Source: VFZN01 sp050249615
GTDB lineage: Bacteria; Acidobacteriota; Vicinamibacteria; Vicinamibacterales; UBA2999
Length of the DNA stretch: 64,000 bases
NCBI GenBank assembly: GCA_050249615.1
Contig: JBFWQE010000008.1
Location: 1-64,000, forward strand
Direction of reading: 5' to 3'
Below are positions 57,492-64,000 of the stretch, piece by piece. Both the position numbers and the translations under genes were made by a program. The notes beneath the pieces were generated by a model that was given only the letters and a program-made list of their open reading frames with translations, did no database searches and was not told the origin of the DNA. Each line of letters opens with the position of its first letter. The stretch's first letter is position 1.

Positions 57492-58172
57492 ATGCCTCGT
57501 GTCCTGGTGTTCGACGTCAACGAGACCCTGCTCGATGTCCGGGCCCTCGATCCGATCTTCGAGGATCTGTTCGGCGATGCGGCGGCGCGGCGGGACTGGT
57601 TCTCGACGCTCCTCCTCTACTCGGAGGTCGCCACGCTCGCCGGCCCCTTCGACGACTTCGGCGCCATCGCCGCCGCCGCGCTCGCCATGACGGCCGAGCG
57701 TCGCGGGGTCGCGATCTCGGACGAGGCCGGTGTGCAGGTCCTCGACGGCATGCGGAGACTCCCCCCACATCCGGACGTGGAACCCGGCCTTCGCCGACTC
57801 CGCGACGAGGGCTTCCGTCTCGTCGCGCTGTCGAACTCCAGCCACGCGATGCTGCACGCGCAACTGGCCCATGCAGGCCTGGCGGGCTGGTTCGAGCGGC
57901 TGTTCTCCGTCGACGCGGTGCGCCGATTCAAGCCCGCGCCCGAACCCTACGAGCTCGTCGCGCGCGAACTGGGCCTCGGCACCGACCGCCTGCGGATGGT
58001 TGCGGCACATGCGTGGGACGTGATCGGCGCCATGCGAGCGGGCTGCCGCGCGGCGTTCGTGGCTCGCCCGGGAGCCGTCTGGTATCCCCTGGCCCCCCTG
58101 CCCGACGTCGTCGCCCCCGACGTCGCCGCCATCGCCGAGCGCATCGTGGCGGTCGAGCGGGCGACGCCCTGA
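57492..58172 (+). CDS. HAD superfamily type II haloacid dehalogenase-like hydrolase
   Basis: 226 residues. Nucleophile motif VLVFDVNETLLD (D8), motif II VALSNSSHAML, motif III lysine in RRFKPAPEPYELVARELGLG, motif IV MVAAHAWDVIGAMRAGCRAA. This order and the VNETL variant are of L-2-haloacid dehalogenase-type enzymes. GGAGGAA lies 6 bp before ATG 57492. Its promoter appears MerR-controlled. Substrate unknown; many relatives act on small phosphorylated compounds. Confidence 0.88.
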   Translation: MPRVLVFDVNETLLDVRALDPIFEDLFGDAAARRDWFSTLLLYSEVATLAGPFDDFGAIAAAALAMTAERRGVAISDEAGVQVLDGMRRLPPHPDVEPGLRRLRDEGFRLVALSNSSHAMLHAQLAHAGLAGWFERLFSVDAVRRFKPAPEPYELVARELGLGTDRLRMVAAHAWDVIGAMRAGCRAAFVARPGAVWYPLAPLPDVVAPDVAAIAERIVAVERATP

Positions 58173-58245
58173 GGGACGCGGCGCCGGCCGAACGGCATCG
58201 CCTCGGAAGGCGGGCCGGTTGCCGGACGGGTTGCACGCCGGACCG

Positions 58246-59310
58246 TCACAGCCCGAGTCGCCGCGCGGCCAGGTCCGTGCCCTCGACACGGGCGGCGATC
58301 TTCGCGAACGCGATCGCACGGCTCGTGGACACGTCGTCGGCGAACGGCGAGAAGCCGCAATCGTCGGTCGTCCCGAGCCGTTCCGGCTCGATGAAGCGAG
58401 CGGCCTCGAGCACCCGTTCGGCCACGTCATCGGCCGTCTCGACGCGCGGATCGATCGGATCCGTCACGCCGACGAAGATGCGCTGAGACGGCCGCGCGTG
58501 GGCACGGATGAGGGCGAGAACCCGGGCCCGGTCCGGTTCGCTCGCCAGCTGAATGAAGAAGTTGCCGGCCTCGAGACGAAACAGCTCCGGCAGCAGCTCT
58601 CCGTAGTCCACGTCCGCACTGTGTGTGGAGTCGTGATCGCCACCTGGACAGGTGTGGATACCGATGCGCCGGCGTTCCGCGTCGTCGAAGCGCGAGAGGA
58701 CGGCGTTGTTGAGATCCACGAAGTGCCGGAGGAGCCCCCGCGAGGGGTCCAGCTTGACGGCGAGCCGGCCCTCGGTGAAATCCAGTTGCACGCTCACCGC
58801 GCCCCCCTCGAGGCAGCTCCGGATATCGGCGACCGCCTCGGCCACCAGGTCCTGGATGAACTGTTCGCGCGCGTATCCGGGCAGCCCGCTCTGCGGATAG
58901 AGCAGGCTGAGGGCCGATGGCGCGATCACGGCCTGTTTCAGCGGCCGCGTCGCGTAGTGTTTGGCGCGGGCGAGAAAGCTCCCGGCACGGACCCCGTACC
59001 TGAAGGGCCCGTCGGTGAGCCGCGGCAATTGCCGCGTGTGCCCGTCGGCGAACGGAATGACCGCGCCATCGGGCGCGAGGTTCGAGATGCCGTGGAGCGG
59101 GTAGGTCGCGAAACTCGATTTCGCCTGCTCGCCGTCGGTCACGATAGGGGAGCCGGTCGCCTCGAATTCGCGGATGGTCTCCTGGACCGCGTGGTCGTAC
59201 GCCGCGTCAAGGGCGGCGGCGTCGATCTGCCCCGCCGCGTGGGCACGGACGGCGTCGAGCAGGTACTGGGGCCGGGGCACGCTGCCAATGGGCTCGGTTG
59301 GGATCGACAT
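58246..59310 (-). CDS. MetE-like (cobalamin-independent methionine synthase II family) protein
   Basis: 354 residues from ATG 59310. IGSVPRPQYLLDAVRAHAAG, IVTDGEQAKSSFATYPLHGI, VQLDFTEGRLAVKLDPS, IGIHTCPGGDHDSTHSADVD and VGVTDPIDPRVETADDVAER match the C-terminal-type single-domain MetE proteins. The usual zinc ligands (H-x-C and a later C) are present as HTC and DDCGF. Short members of this family may use other methyl donors and thiol acceptors. Separate transcription unit; ATG 59319 is an alternative start. Confidence 0.85.
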   Translation of the reverse strand: MSIPTEPIGSVPRPQYLLDAVRAHAAGQIDAAALDAAYDHAVQETIREFEATGSPIVTDGEQAKSSFATYPLHGISNLAPDGAVIPFADGHTRQLPRLTDGPFRYGVRAGSFLARAKHYATRPLKQAVIAPSALSLLYPQSGLPGYAREQFIQDLVAEAVADIRSCLEGGAVSVQLDFTEGRLAVKLDPSRGLLRHFVDLNNAVLSRFDDAERRRIGIHTCPGGDHDSTHSADVDYGELLPELFRLEAGNFFIQLASEPDRARVLALIRAHARPSQRIFVGVTDPIDPRVETADDVAERVLEAARFIEPERLGTTDDCGFSPFADDVSTSRAIAFAKIAARVEGTDLAARRLGL

Positions 59311-59450
59311 TTGTCGCATTCTAGCCCGACCGTGCCGCGCGCGGCACGGCGGCGTGCTGTAACGTCCGACGCCTTTCCGGGACAACATTGACGGGGGGAT
59401 CGGCCCGCTCGCCGGTCGCGGTGGTCGGCTTGCGCGGTCGAGGTCCCAGC

Positions 59451-60565
59451 ATGGTCAAGCTGCTGTCAGGTGTGTCGGCGATCGTTCTCGCCGGAGCGAT
59501 GGCCTCCGGTCAGGACTCCCCGCGGACACCAGTCGACGTCTCGAGGCTCGGCCCACAGGTCGGCTCTCGCGTCCCGGACTTCGCGTTGAAGGACCAGTCC
59601 GGACGGGCATGGACGCTGTCCTCCCTCATGGGCCCGCGCGGAGCCATGCTGGTCTTCTACCGCTCGGCGGACTGGTGACCCTATTGCAGGACGCAGCTGG
59701 TCGAGCTGCAGGGACAACTGGAAGCGCTCCGCGCCAGCGGCCTCGGCCTGGCCGCCATCAGCTACGACGCTCCGGAGACGCTGGCCGCATTCAGTCAGGA
59801 ACATGGCATCACGTTTCCGCTGTTGTCGGATGTCGGCTCGGCCACCATCCGGGCGTACGGCATTCTCAACACGGTGGCCGACGAGGTGCTGGGCCTCGGA
59901 CGGGACGATGCGGTCGTGCAGGCCGATGTGCGGAAGTACATCGCGGTCAACGGTTCCCTGAAGACCGCCGAGCTCGCGCGCGGCACACCGTTCCCGGGGA
60001 CGTTCGTCGTGGACCGGGAGGGCCGCGTCGTCTCGCGCCATTTCGAGGAGTTCTACCGGGAGCGCATCACCGCGTCTAGCGTCCTGGTGGCACTCGGCGC
60101 CGGGGCGACACCAGTCACGGCCACCCGGATCGCCGGTGACCACCTCGAGCTCACGGCCTACCCGACGGATACGACCATGGCGGCCGGGACGCGTTTCTCG
60201 CTGGTCGTCGACGTCAGACCCCGTACGGGCATCCATGTGTACGCCCAGGGTGCCACCGGCATCGGCCGGTGAACCTGCGGGTCGTGCCGCCCCCGTTCGT
60301 GCGGGTCCTGCCAATGCAGCACCCGGCGTCCGAGATCTATTTCTTCGAGCCCCTGAACGAGCGCGTGCCCGTGTACCAGCGTCCGTTCACACTCAGGCAG
60401 GAGCTGGTCGTCGAGGCCACACGGGATGCCGAGCGAGCGCTGCGTCAGCGGACATCCCTGAGGCTCGAGGCAACTTTCGAGTATCAGGCCTGTGACGACA
60501 CGGTGTGCTACAACCCCGTCTCCGTGCCTCTGGCCTGGACCGTGTCGCTGACGCCGCACGAGTGA
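59451..60565 (+). CDS. Redoxin-family selenoprotein candidate (UGA at 59676) with C-terminal frameshift
   Basis: From ATG 59451: signal peptide MVKLLSGVSAIVLAGAMASG, then a peroxiredoxin/redoxin domain. UGA at 59676-59678 is residue 76 in FYRSADW-U-PYCRTQLVELQG, where redoxins carry C-P-Y-C. Homology continues in the same frame (ISYDAPETLAAFSQEHGITF, PFPGTFVVDREGRVVSRHFE) to a stop at 60270-60272. The DsbD-N-like C-terminal domain (SEIYFFEPLNERVPVYQRPF, EYQACDDTVCYNPVSVPLAW) then lies in another frame to 60565. A one-base loss near 60262-60268 would restore ATGIRPVNL. The hairpin at 59693-59709 supports selenocysteine. Role: periplasmic thiol/peroxide reduction. Confidence 0.78.
59693..59709 (+). 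promoter_or_regulatory. Bacterial SECIS-like hairpin after UGA 59676
   Basis: GCAGCT-ggtcg-AGCTGC: perfect 6-bp stem and 5-nt loop GGUCG, loop starting 21 nt after the UGA, the same geometry as at 44515-44531. The loop recalls the GGUC loop of the E. coli fdhF SECIS that SelB contacts. Confidence 0.75.
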
Positions 60566-60584
60566 GGGGCGCGTCGGCTCGGCC

Positions 60585-60797
60585 TCAATTCAGCCAGCGC
60601 GCGTACGAGCCGTCGTCCCGGCGGACCGAGAAACACGCATCGGCCAGGGCGTCGAGCAGGCCACGCGCGAGCGCAAGGCTCACCGCCCAGTGCCGGGTGG
60701 CCTGTGGCGGCGTCAGCCGAAGGCTTGGCATCGAGAGAAACTCTGCGCGGACACGGGCCAGCAGAATCGAGCGGGGAGCCTGGCGCGCGTCTTCCAC
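60585..60797 (-). CDS. Small winged-helix-like protein, copy 1
   Basis: 70 residues from GTG 60797. RAEFLSMPSLRLTPPQATRH and LLDALADACFSVRRDDGSYA line up with RLTAEFTEMPGLRLTASQAA and MLRALVDAGHLVRGGDGRFS of the protein at 61085. The pattern of a short helix-turn-helix and wing suggests a small DNA-binding protein that I have seen as lone genes in Acidobacteriota. No target known. Confidence 0.6.
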   Translation of the reverse strand: MEDARQAPRSILLARVRAEFLSMPSLRLTPPQATRHWAVSLALARGLLDALADACFSVRRDDGSYARWLN

Positions 60798-60839
60798 CGG
60801 AATCTGCCAATCGGACTGGACCGGATCCTCCCGTCTCCC

Positions 60840-61082
60840 TCACATGCGCGGACGTCGGCGGACGCTCCAGCCGACGAAGGCCATGTGGCTGTTCACGCCG
60901 GGATTCCGGTCCAGGCGATCGGCGTTCGAAACGTGCTGAAACCGGTACGCCAGGACGAACGCCTGGTTCGACGTGACGTTCACGCGCGCGCCCCCGCCCG
61001 CGTGAGCCGCGCTCACGACGAGCGCCAGGGCAGTGATCGACACTCGCGAACGGAACCAGCGCGCCGCCGGCCAGCTCCACAT
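60840..61082 (-). pseudogene. Truncated PagL-like lipid A 3-O-deacylase remnant
   Basis: 80 codons: signal peptide FRSRVSITALALVVSAAHAG, then VNVTSNQAFVLAYRFQHVSN followed by ADRLDRNPGVNSHMAFVGWS. The H-V-S-N-A...NPG segment is the catalytic C-terminal strand of acyloxyacyl hydrolase/PagL proteins. The first two thirds of the barrel are missing, so an internal deletion probably joined the signal peptide to the C-terminus. It lies 2 bp after the small protein gene at 61085. Confidence 0.5.
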
Positions 61083-61084
61083 CC

Positions 61085-61324
61085 TCACACCCCCGACGGA
61101 CGCGAGAATCGCCCGTCGCCACCGCGCACCAGATGCCCGGCGTCGACGAGTGCTCGCAGCATGCCTTCGCACACCCGCGCGTCGACGCCGAACAGTCTGG
61201 CGGCCTGGCTCGCGGTGAGACGCAAGCCCGGCATCTCGGTGAACTCCGCCGTCAGCCGCATCATCAGCATCACGCCGTCTCCCGCCGGCAAGCGGCCCGC
61301 TGCCCTTCTCGTCTCGTCGACCAT
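61085..61324 (-). CDS. Small winged-helix-like protein, copy 2
   Basis: 79 residues from ATG 61324 with GGGAG upstream. RLTAEFTEMPGLRLTASQAA, RLFGVDARVCEGMLRALVDA, GHLVRGGDGRFSRPSG. Paralogue of the protein at 60585. The order copy 2, PagL remnant, copy 1 on one strand suggests a duplication around the remnant. Confidence 0.7.
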   Translation of the reverse strand: MVDETRRAAGRLPAGDGVMLMMRLTAEFTEMPGLRLTASQAARLFGVDARVCEGMLRALVDAGHLVRGGDGRFSRPSGV

Positions 61325-61543
61325 GTGCTGCTCCCTGTTGGCGTGAGCCCGCCTCGCGTTCCATGTCGACTGTGTCTCTCGAGGCGCACGCGGCGTTACG
61401 ACGACACGCGGCATGTGCGGTCGGTCGTTGTCTGGGCCCGTCTTCGTCGCGGCGCCACCTCCTCGCGTAACGAATGCCGCGGCGGCGAAGACTCCCTCCT
61501 ATTCGTCGGCAGTTCGCCGGCGTCTCAAGGAGTCGATTCAGCC

Positions 61544-62011
61544 ATGACCTTCACGAAGACCACGATCGCCGCTCTCACCGTCCTCCTCCTCGGCACCTCC
61601 GCGTTCGCCGCCGACAACAAGTTCGATGCGACCCGCGTCACCGTCGCCTCCACCAAGTCGTTCGAAACCGTCGTCGATGCGCTCAAGGGGCTCGTCGCCA
61701 AGAACGGCATGATGGTGATGGCGGAGGTCAACCAGGGACAGATGCTCTCGATGACGGGACTGACGCTCAAAGCGACACTCTTCCTCGTGGGCAACCCGAA
61801 CGTGGGGAAGCAGATCTTCGAGCAGGACCACGCGGCCGGTCTCTACATCCCTCTCCGCGTGTTCGTCTACACCGATGCCGCCGGCAAGACGTTCGTGTCC
61901 TACGACAAGCCGTCGTCGATCCTCGGCCAGTTCAGGAACGACAAGATGAAGATGGTCGCGGAGATGCTGGACAAGAACATCGGAGGGCTCGCCACGATGG
62001 CCGCGCAGTAG
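61544..62011 (+). CDS. Secreted DUF302 protein
   Basis: 155 residues with signal peptide MTFTKTTIAALTVLLLGTSA ending FAA and AAGGAG 10 bp before the ATG. KSFETVVDALKGLVAKNGMM, VMAEVNQGQMLSMTGLTLKA, FLVGNPNVGKQIFEQDHAAG are the DUF302 signature, an alpha-beta fold with unknown ligand. Stands before a membrane-protein gene on the same strand. Confidence 0.9.
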   Translation: MTFTKTTIAALTVLLLGTSAFAADNKFDATRVTVASTKSFETVVDALKGLVAKNGMMVMAEVNQGQMLSMTGLTLKATLFLVGNPNVGKQIFEQDHAAGLYIPLRVFVYTDAAGKTFVSYDKPSSILGQFRNDKMKMVAEMLDKNIGGLATMAAQ

Positions 62012-62066
62012 CCCGCATACGGTGCCGGCGCCTTCGGTCACTTCCAGCTGCCACAGGGGTGTTCTC

Positions 62067-62738
62067 ATGGGCCACTACTCTCGGACGCTGCTCCTGCGGG
62101 GGATGCTGCTGGCGCTCGCGTCCGTTGCTCCAAACGTCTTCCCCGCGTCGCAGATGGGCTACGGCTCGCTGCACGAACTGGCCATGATCGCCGTGCTGCC
62201 GGCGGTCGTGGCCCTCGTGCCACTCGTGTCCCTGGCGGCCCGCGTGTCGCCCGCCCTCGTGCCGCTGGTGCTGCGTGGCGCGATCGCCGGAGCACTGGCC
62301 ACGCTGGCGCTGGAGGCTGTCCGGTACCCGGCGTTCCTAATGGGGCTGATGCCGGGCAACTTGCCGCAGCTGATGGGCGTGTTGCTCCTCGATCGGTTCG
62401 CGCTCGGTCCGTCCGCGTGGTCCAACCTCGCCGGCTTCGCCTACCACTTCTGGAACGGCGCCAGCTTCGGCATGGTCTTCGCGCTGCTGGCCTCCGGTCG
62501 ATCGCGGTGGTGGGCCGTGCCCTTCGGCCTCGCCGTCGGCCTGGGCTTCCTGGCCAGTCCCGTGGTGCTCGCGCTGGGAGTGGGGCCGTTCGGCCGGGAC
62601 TTCGGCTGGTCGTTCGCGGCCACTGTCACCACCGCCCACCTGGCCTTTGGTCTCGCGTTGGCGGGCCTGCTGCCGGCGCGGCTGCCCGACGCGACCGTGG
62701 CCCTGGGAAACTCGTCAGCGCGGATCGTGCCGGCGTGA
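62067..62738 (+). CDS. Hypothetical polytopic membrane protein
   Basis: 223 residues from ATG 62067 with five to six membrane segments (LLLRGMLLALASVAPNVFPA, LAMIAVLPAVVALVPLVSLA, FGLAVGLGFLASPVVLALGV). It shares the GMLLAL/FHFWNGASFG style of the small membrane proteins near 55119 but is longer; no family named with confidence. Its stop overlaps the glucosidase start (GTGA). Confidence 0.75.
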   Translation: MGHYSRTLLLRGMLLALASVAPNVFPASQMGYGSLHELAMIAVLPAVVALVPLVSLAARVSPALVPLVLRGAIAGALATLALEAVRYPAFLMGLMPGNLPQLMGVLLLDRFALGPSAWSNLAGFAYHFWNGASFGMVFALLASGRSRWWAVPFGLAVGLGFLASPVVLALGVGPFGRDFGWSFAATVTTAHLAFGLALAGLLPARLPDATVALGNSSARIVPA

Positions 62739-64000
62739 CGCCCCATGCTCCGGCAGCCTCGTCGCGCACGGACGACCTGCCGATCGCCGCGTCGGCGTCC
62801 GTCGAGCGACGGCGACTCGAGGCGAACGGCACAGCGCGGCGCCGCTGGCGTCGCTTCGGCCCCTATCTCAGCGAGCGGCAGTGGGGCACCGTTCGCGAGG
62901 ACTACAGCGCCGACGGCACGGCGTGGGACAGCTTCCCGCACGACGCGGCGCGAAGCCGGGCCTATCGGTGGGGCGAGGACGGTCTCGCCGGTCTGAGCGA
63001 CGATCGACAGCTCCTCTGCCTGGGCCTGGCCCTGTGGAACGGCAAGGATCCCATCCTGAAGGAGCGCTTGTTCGGCCTGACGGGCCCGGAGGGCAACCAC
63101 GGGGAGGACGTCAAGGAGGTCTACTACTACCTCGATGCCGTACCCTCGCACGCCTACCTGGAAATGCTCTACAAGTATCCGCAGGAGGCGTTCCCGTACG
63201 CGGCGCTCGTCGAGGCCGGACGCTCGCGGGGGAGAACGGACCCGGAGTTCGAACTCGTCGACACCGGCATCTTCGACGACGAGCGCTACTTCGACGTGTT
63301 CGTGGAATACGCGAAAGCGGATCCCGACGACATCCTGATGCGGGTGCGCGCCTGCAACCGGGGCGCACGGCCGGCGTTCATTGCCCTCGTGCCGCAGGTC
63401 TGGTTCCGCAACACCTGGTCGTGGGGTCGCGACGCCTGTCGGCCGTGGCTCCGCGCGGAGGGCGTCGCGCGCATCGACCTCCACCACGACCGGCTGGGGC
63501 GGTTCGTCCTCCACGCCGATGCGCCCGATGAGATCCTCGTCTGCGACAACGAGACGAACCATTGGCGACTGCACGGCGCGGATTTCCGTTCCGGGTTCTT
63601 CAAGGATGGGATCAACGACTTCCTCGTCCGCGGGGACCGGCACGCGATCAACCCGGAGCGGCGCGGCACGAAGGCCGGCCTAGTCTGGCGGCGCCTCGTT
63701 CCCGCGGGTGGGACGGCCGAGATCCGCGTTCGGCTCGCTCGCCCGGGTCTCGCGGATCCGTTCGGCGCGTTCGATGCCACCCTCGACGCACGTCGGCGGG
63801 ACACCGACGCCTTCTACGACGAACTCCATCCCGCCCATCTGTCGACCGAGGAGCGTCGCGTCCAGCGGCAGGCCCTGGCCGGCATGATCTGGAGCCAGCA
63901 GTTCTACCACCTCGACGTGCGCGACTGGCTCGATGGCGATCCCGCACAGCCTCCGCCCCCGGCGCCGCGCCGCCAGGGACGCAACCACGAGTGGCGGCAC
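62735..64000 (+). CDS. GH63/MGH1-like glucosidase, N-terminal part (3' end outside window)
   Basis: 422 codons remain open from GTG 62735 to the window edge. TARRRWRRFGPYLSERQWGT, VREDYSADGTAWDSFPHDAA, RSRAYRWGEDGLAGLSDDRQ and NHGEDVKEVYYYLDAVPSHA, then EERRVQRQALAGMIWSQQFY are features of bacterial glucosidases with an MGH1-like (GH63 clan) catalytic domain. The visible part is the N-terminal beta domain and the beginning of the (alpha/alpha)6 barrel; the catalytic acids lie beyond the window. Likely acts on alpha-glucosides such as trehalose-like or oligosaccharide substrates. Confidence 0.85.
   Translation, partial: MTPHAPAASSRTDDLPIAASASVERRRLEANGTARRRWRRFGPYLSERQWGTVREDYSADGTAWDSFPHDAARSRAYRWGEDGLAGLSDDRQLLCLGLALWNGKDPILKERLFGLTGPEGNHGEDVKEVYYYLDAVPSHAYLEMLYKYPQEAFPYAALVEAGRSRGRTDPEFELVDTGIFDDERYFDVFVEYAKADPDDILMRVRACNRGARPAFIALVPQVWFRNTWSWGRDACRPWLRAEGVARIDLHHDRLGRFVLHADAPDEILVCDNETNHWRLHGADFRSGFFKDGINDFLVRGDRHAINPERRGTKAGLVWRRLVPAGGTAEIRVRLARPGLADPFGAFDATLDARRRDTDAFYDELHPAHLSTEERRVQRQALAGMIWSQQFYHLDVRDWLDGDPAQPPPPAPRRQGRNHEWRH

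Noticed and set aside
60270..60272. A third in-frame UGA in the redoxin gene, possibly also selenocysteine
   Set aside because: Read-through in that frame gives a Cys/Arg-rich stretch without family resemblance, while the adjacent frame continues the known C-terminal domain. A frameshift explains it better.
1..64000. CRISPR arrays, insertion sequences, complete tRNA or rRNA genes
   Set aside because: I saw no regularly spaced repeats, transposase motifs or complete tRNA/rRNA sequences by reading; a tool scan could still find a divergent one.

Overview
This is a high-GC, gene-dense bacterial chromosome segment. Two TonB-dependent receptors with an N-terminal carboxypeptidase-regulatory-like domain (one of about 950 residues), several extracytoplasmic-function sigma factors, DUF3179, DUF547 and YHS proteins, and an arsenosugar gene set point to Acidobacteriota, most likely the Vicinamibacteria group. 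The taxonomic call is an inference from gene content; no rRNA gene is present.

Positions 1-7600 look like an integrated defence region. They hold the C-terminal part of a DUF499 ATPase, an operon of a Rad50-like ABC ATPase, a small winged-helix-like middle protein and a PD-(D/E)XK nuclease (a candidate ABC-three-component system), then a convergent DNA methyltransferase and a BrnA-type antitoxin whose BrnT toxin is reduced to a stub. The region is bounded by a 21-bp copy of a tRNA-Ser 3' end at 7577-7597, a probable attachment-site remnant. A VapBC module with a clear operator follows.

Positions 8500-14500 form a sulfide/persulfide locus: a divergent methyltransferase, an ArsR-rhodanese regulator, an MFS transporter, a DsrE-like protein, a sulfide:quinone-oxidoreductase-like flavoprotein and a rhodanese-MBL persulfide dioxygenase. 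It ends in a broken VapC copy. A FecA-like TonB receptor with a Fur-box-like palindrome follows. Next comes a MerR regulator facing a thioredoxin-like secreted protein across a textbook MerR-type promoter.

Positions 18000-41000 contain an extended arsenosugar biosynthesis neighbourhood: a fused TIGR04283/TIGR04282 glycosyltransferase, a second TonB receptor, two Tlc-type nucleotide-carrier-like proteins, sigma factors, then TVP38/TMEM64, mercuric-reductase-like, YHS, DUF547, TIGR04282 transferase, a GT-C membrane protein, GT2, ArsM, ArsS, PiT and a SelD-N-domain-like flavoprotein. From 34221 to 40827 most genes overlap by 1-4 bp and are probably one transcript.

Positions 40900-64000 hold a secreted peptidase-propeller-barrel protein, two DUF3179 genes, a cytochrome c, a second mercuric-reductase-like gene, a sigma-54 activator divergent from a redox operon, a second MerR module, a MetE-like gene, a redoxin and a partial glucosidase. 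The most notable signal is here. Two genes (DUF3179 at 44198 and redoxin at 59451) are interrupted by in-frame UGA exactly where a redox Cys is expected (U-P-L-C and U-P-Y-C), and each UGA is followed at the same distance by a perfect 6-bp hairpin with a 5-nt loop. They are best read as selenoproteins. A third, much smaller candidate (C-U motif, 46864) has a similar hairpin with a bulged U.

Several genes are decayed or frameshifted: BrnT, VapC copy 2, a Sel1 protein, the redoxin C-terminus and a PagL-like lipid A deacylase.
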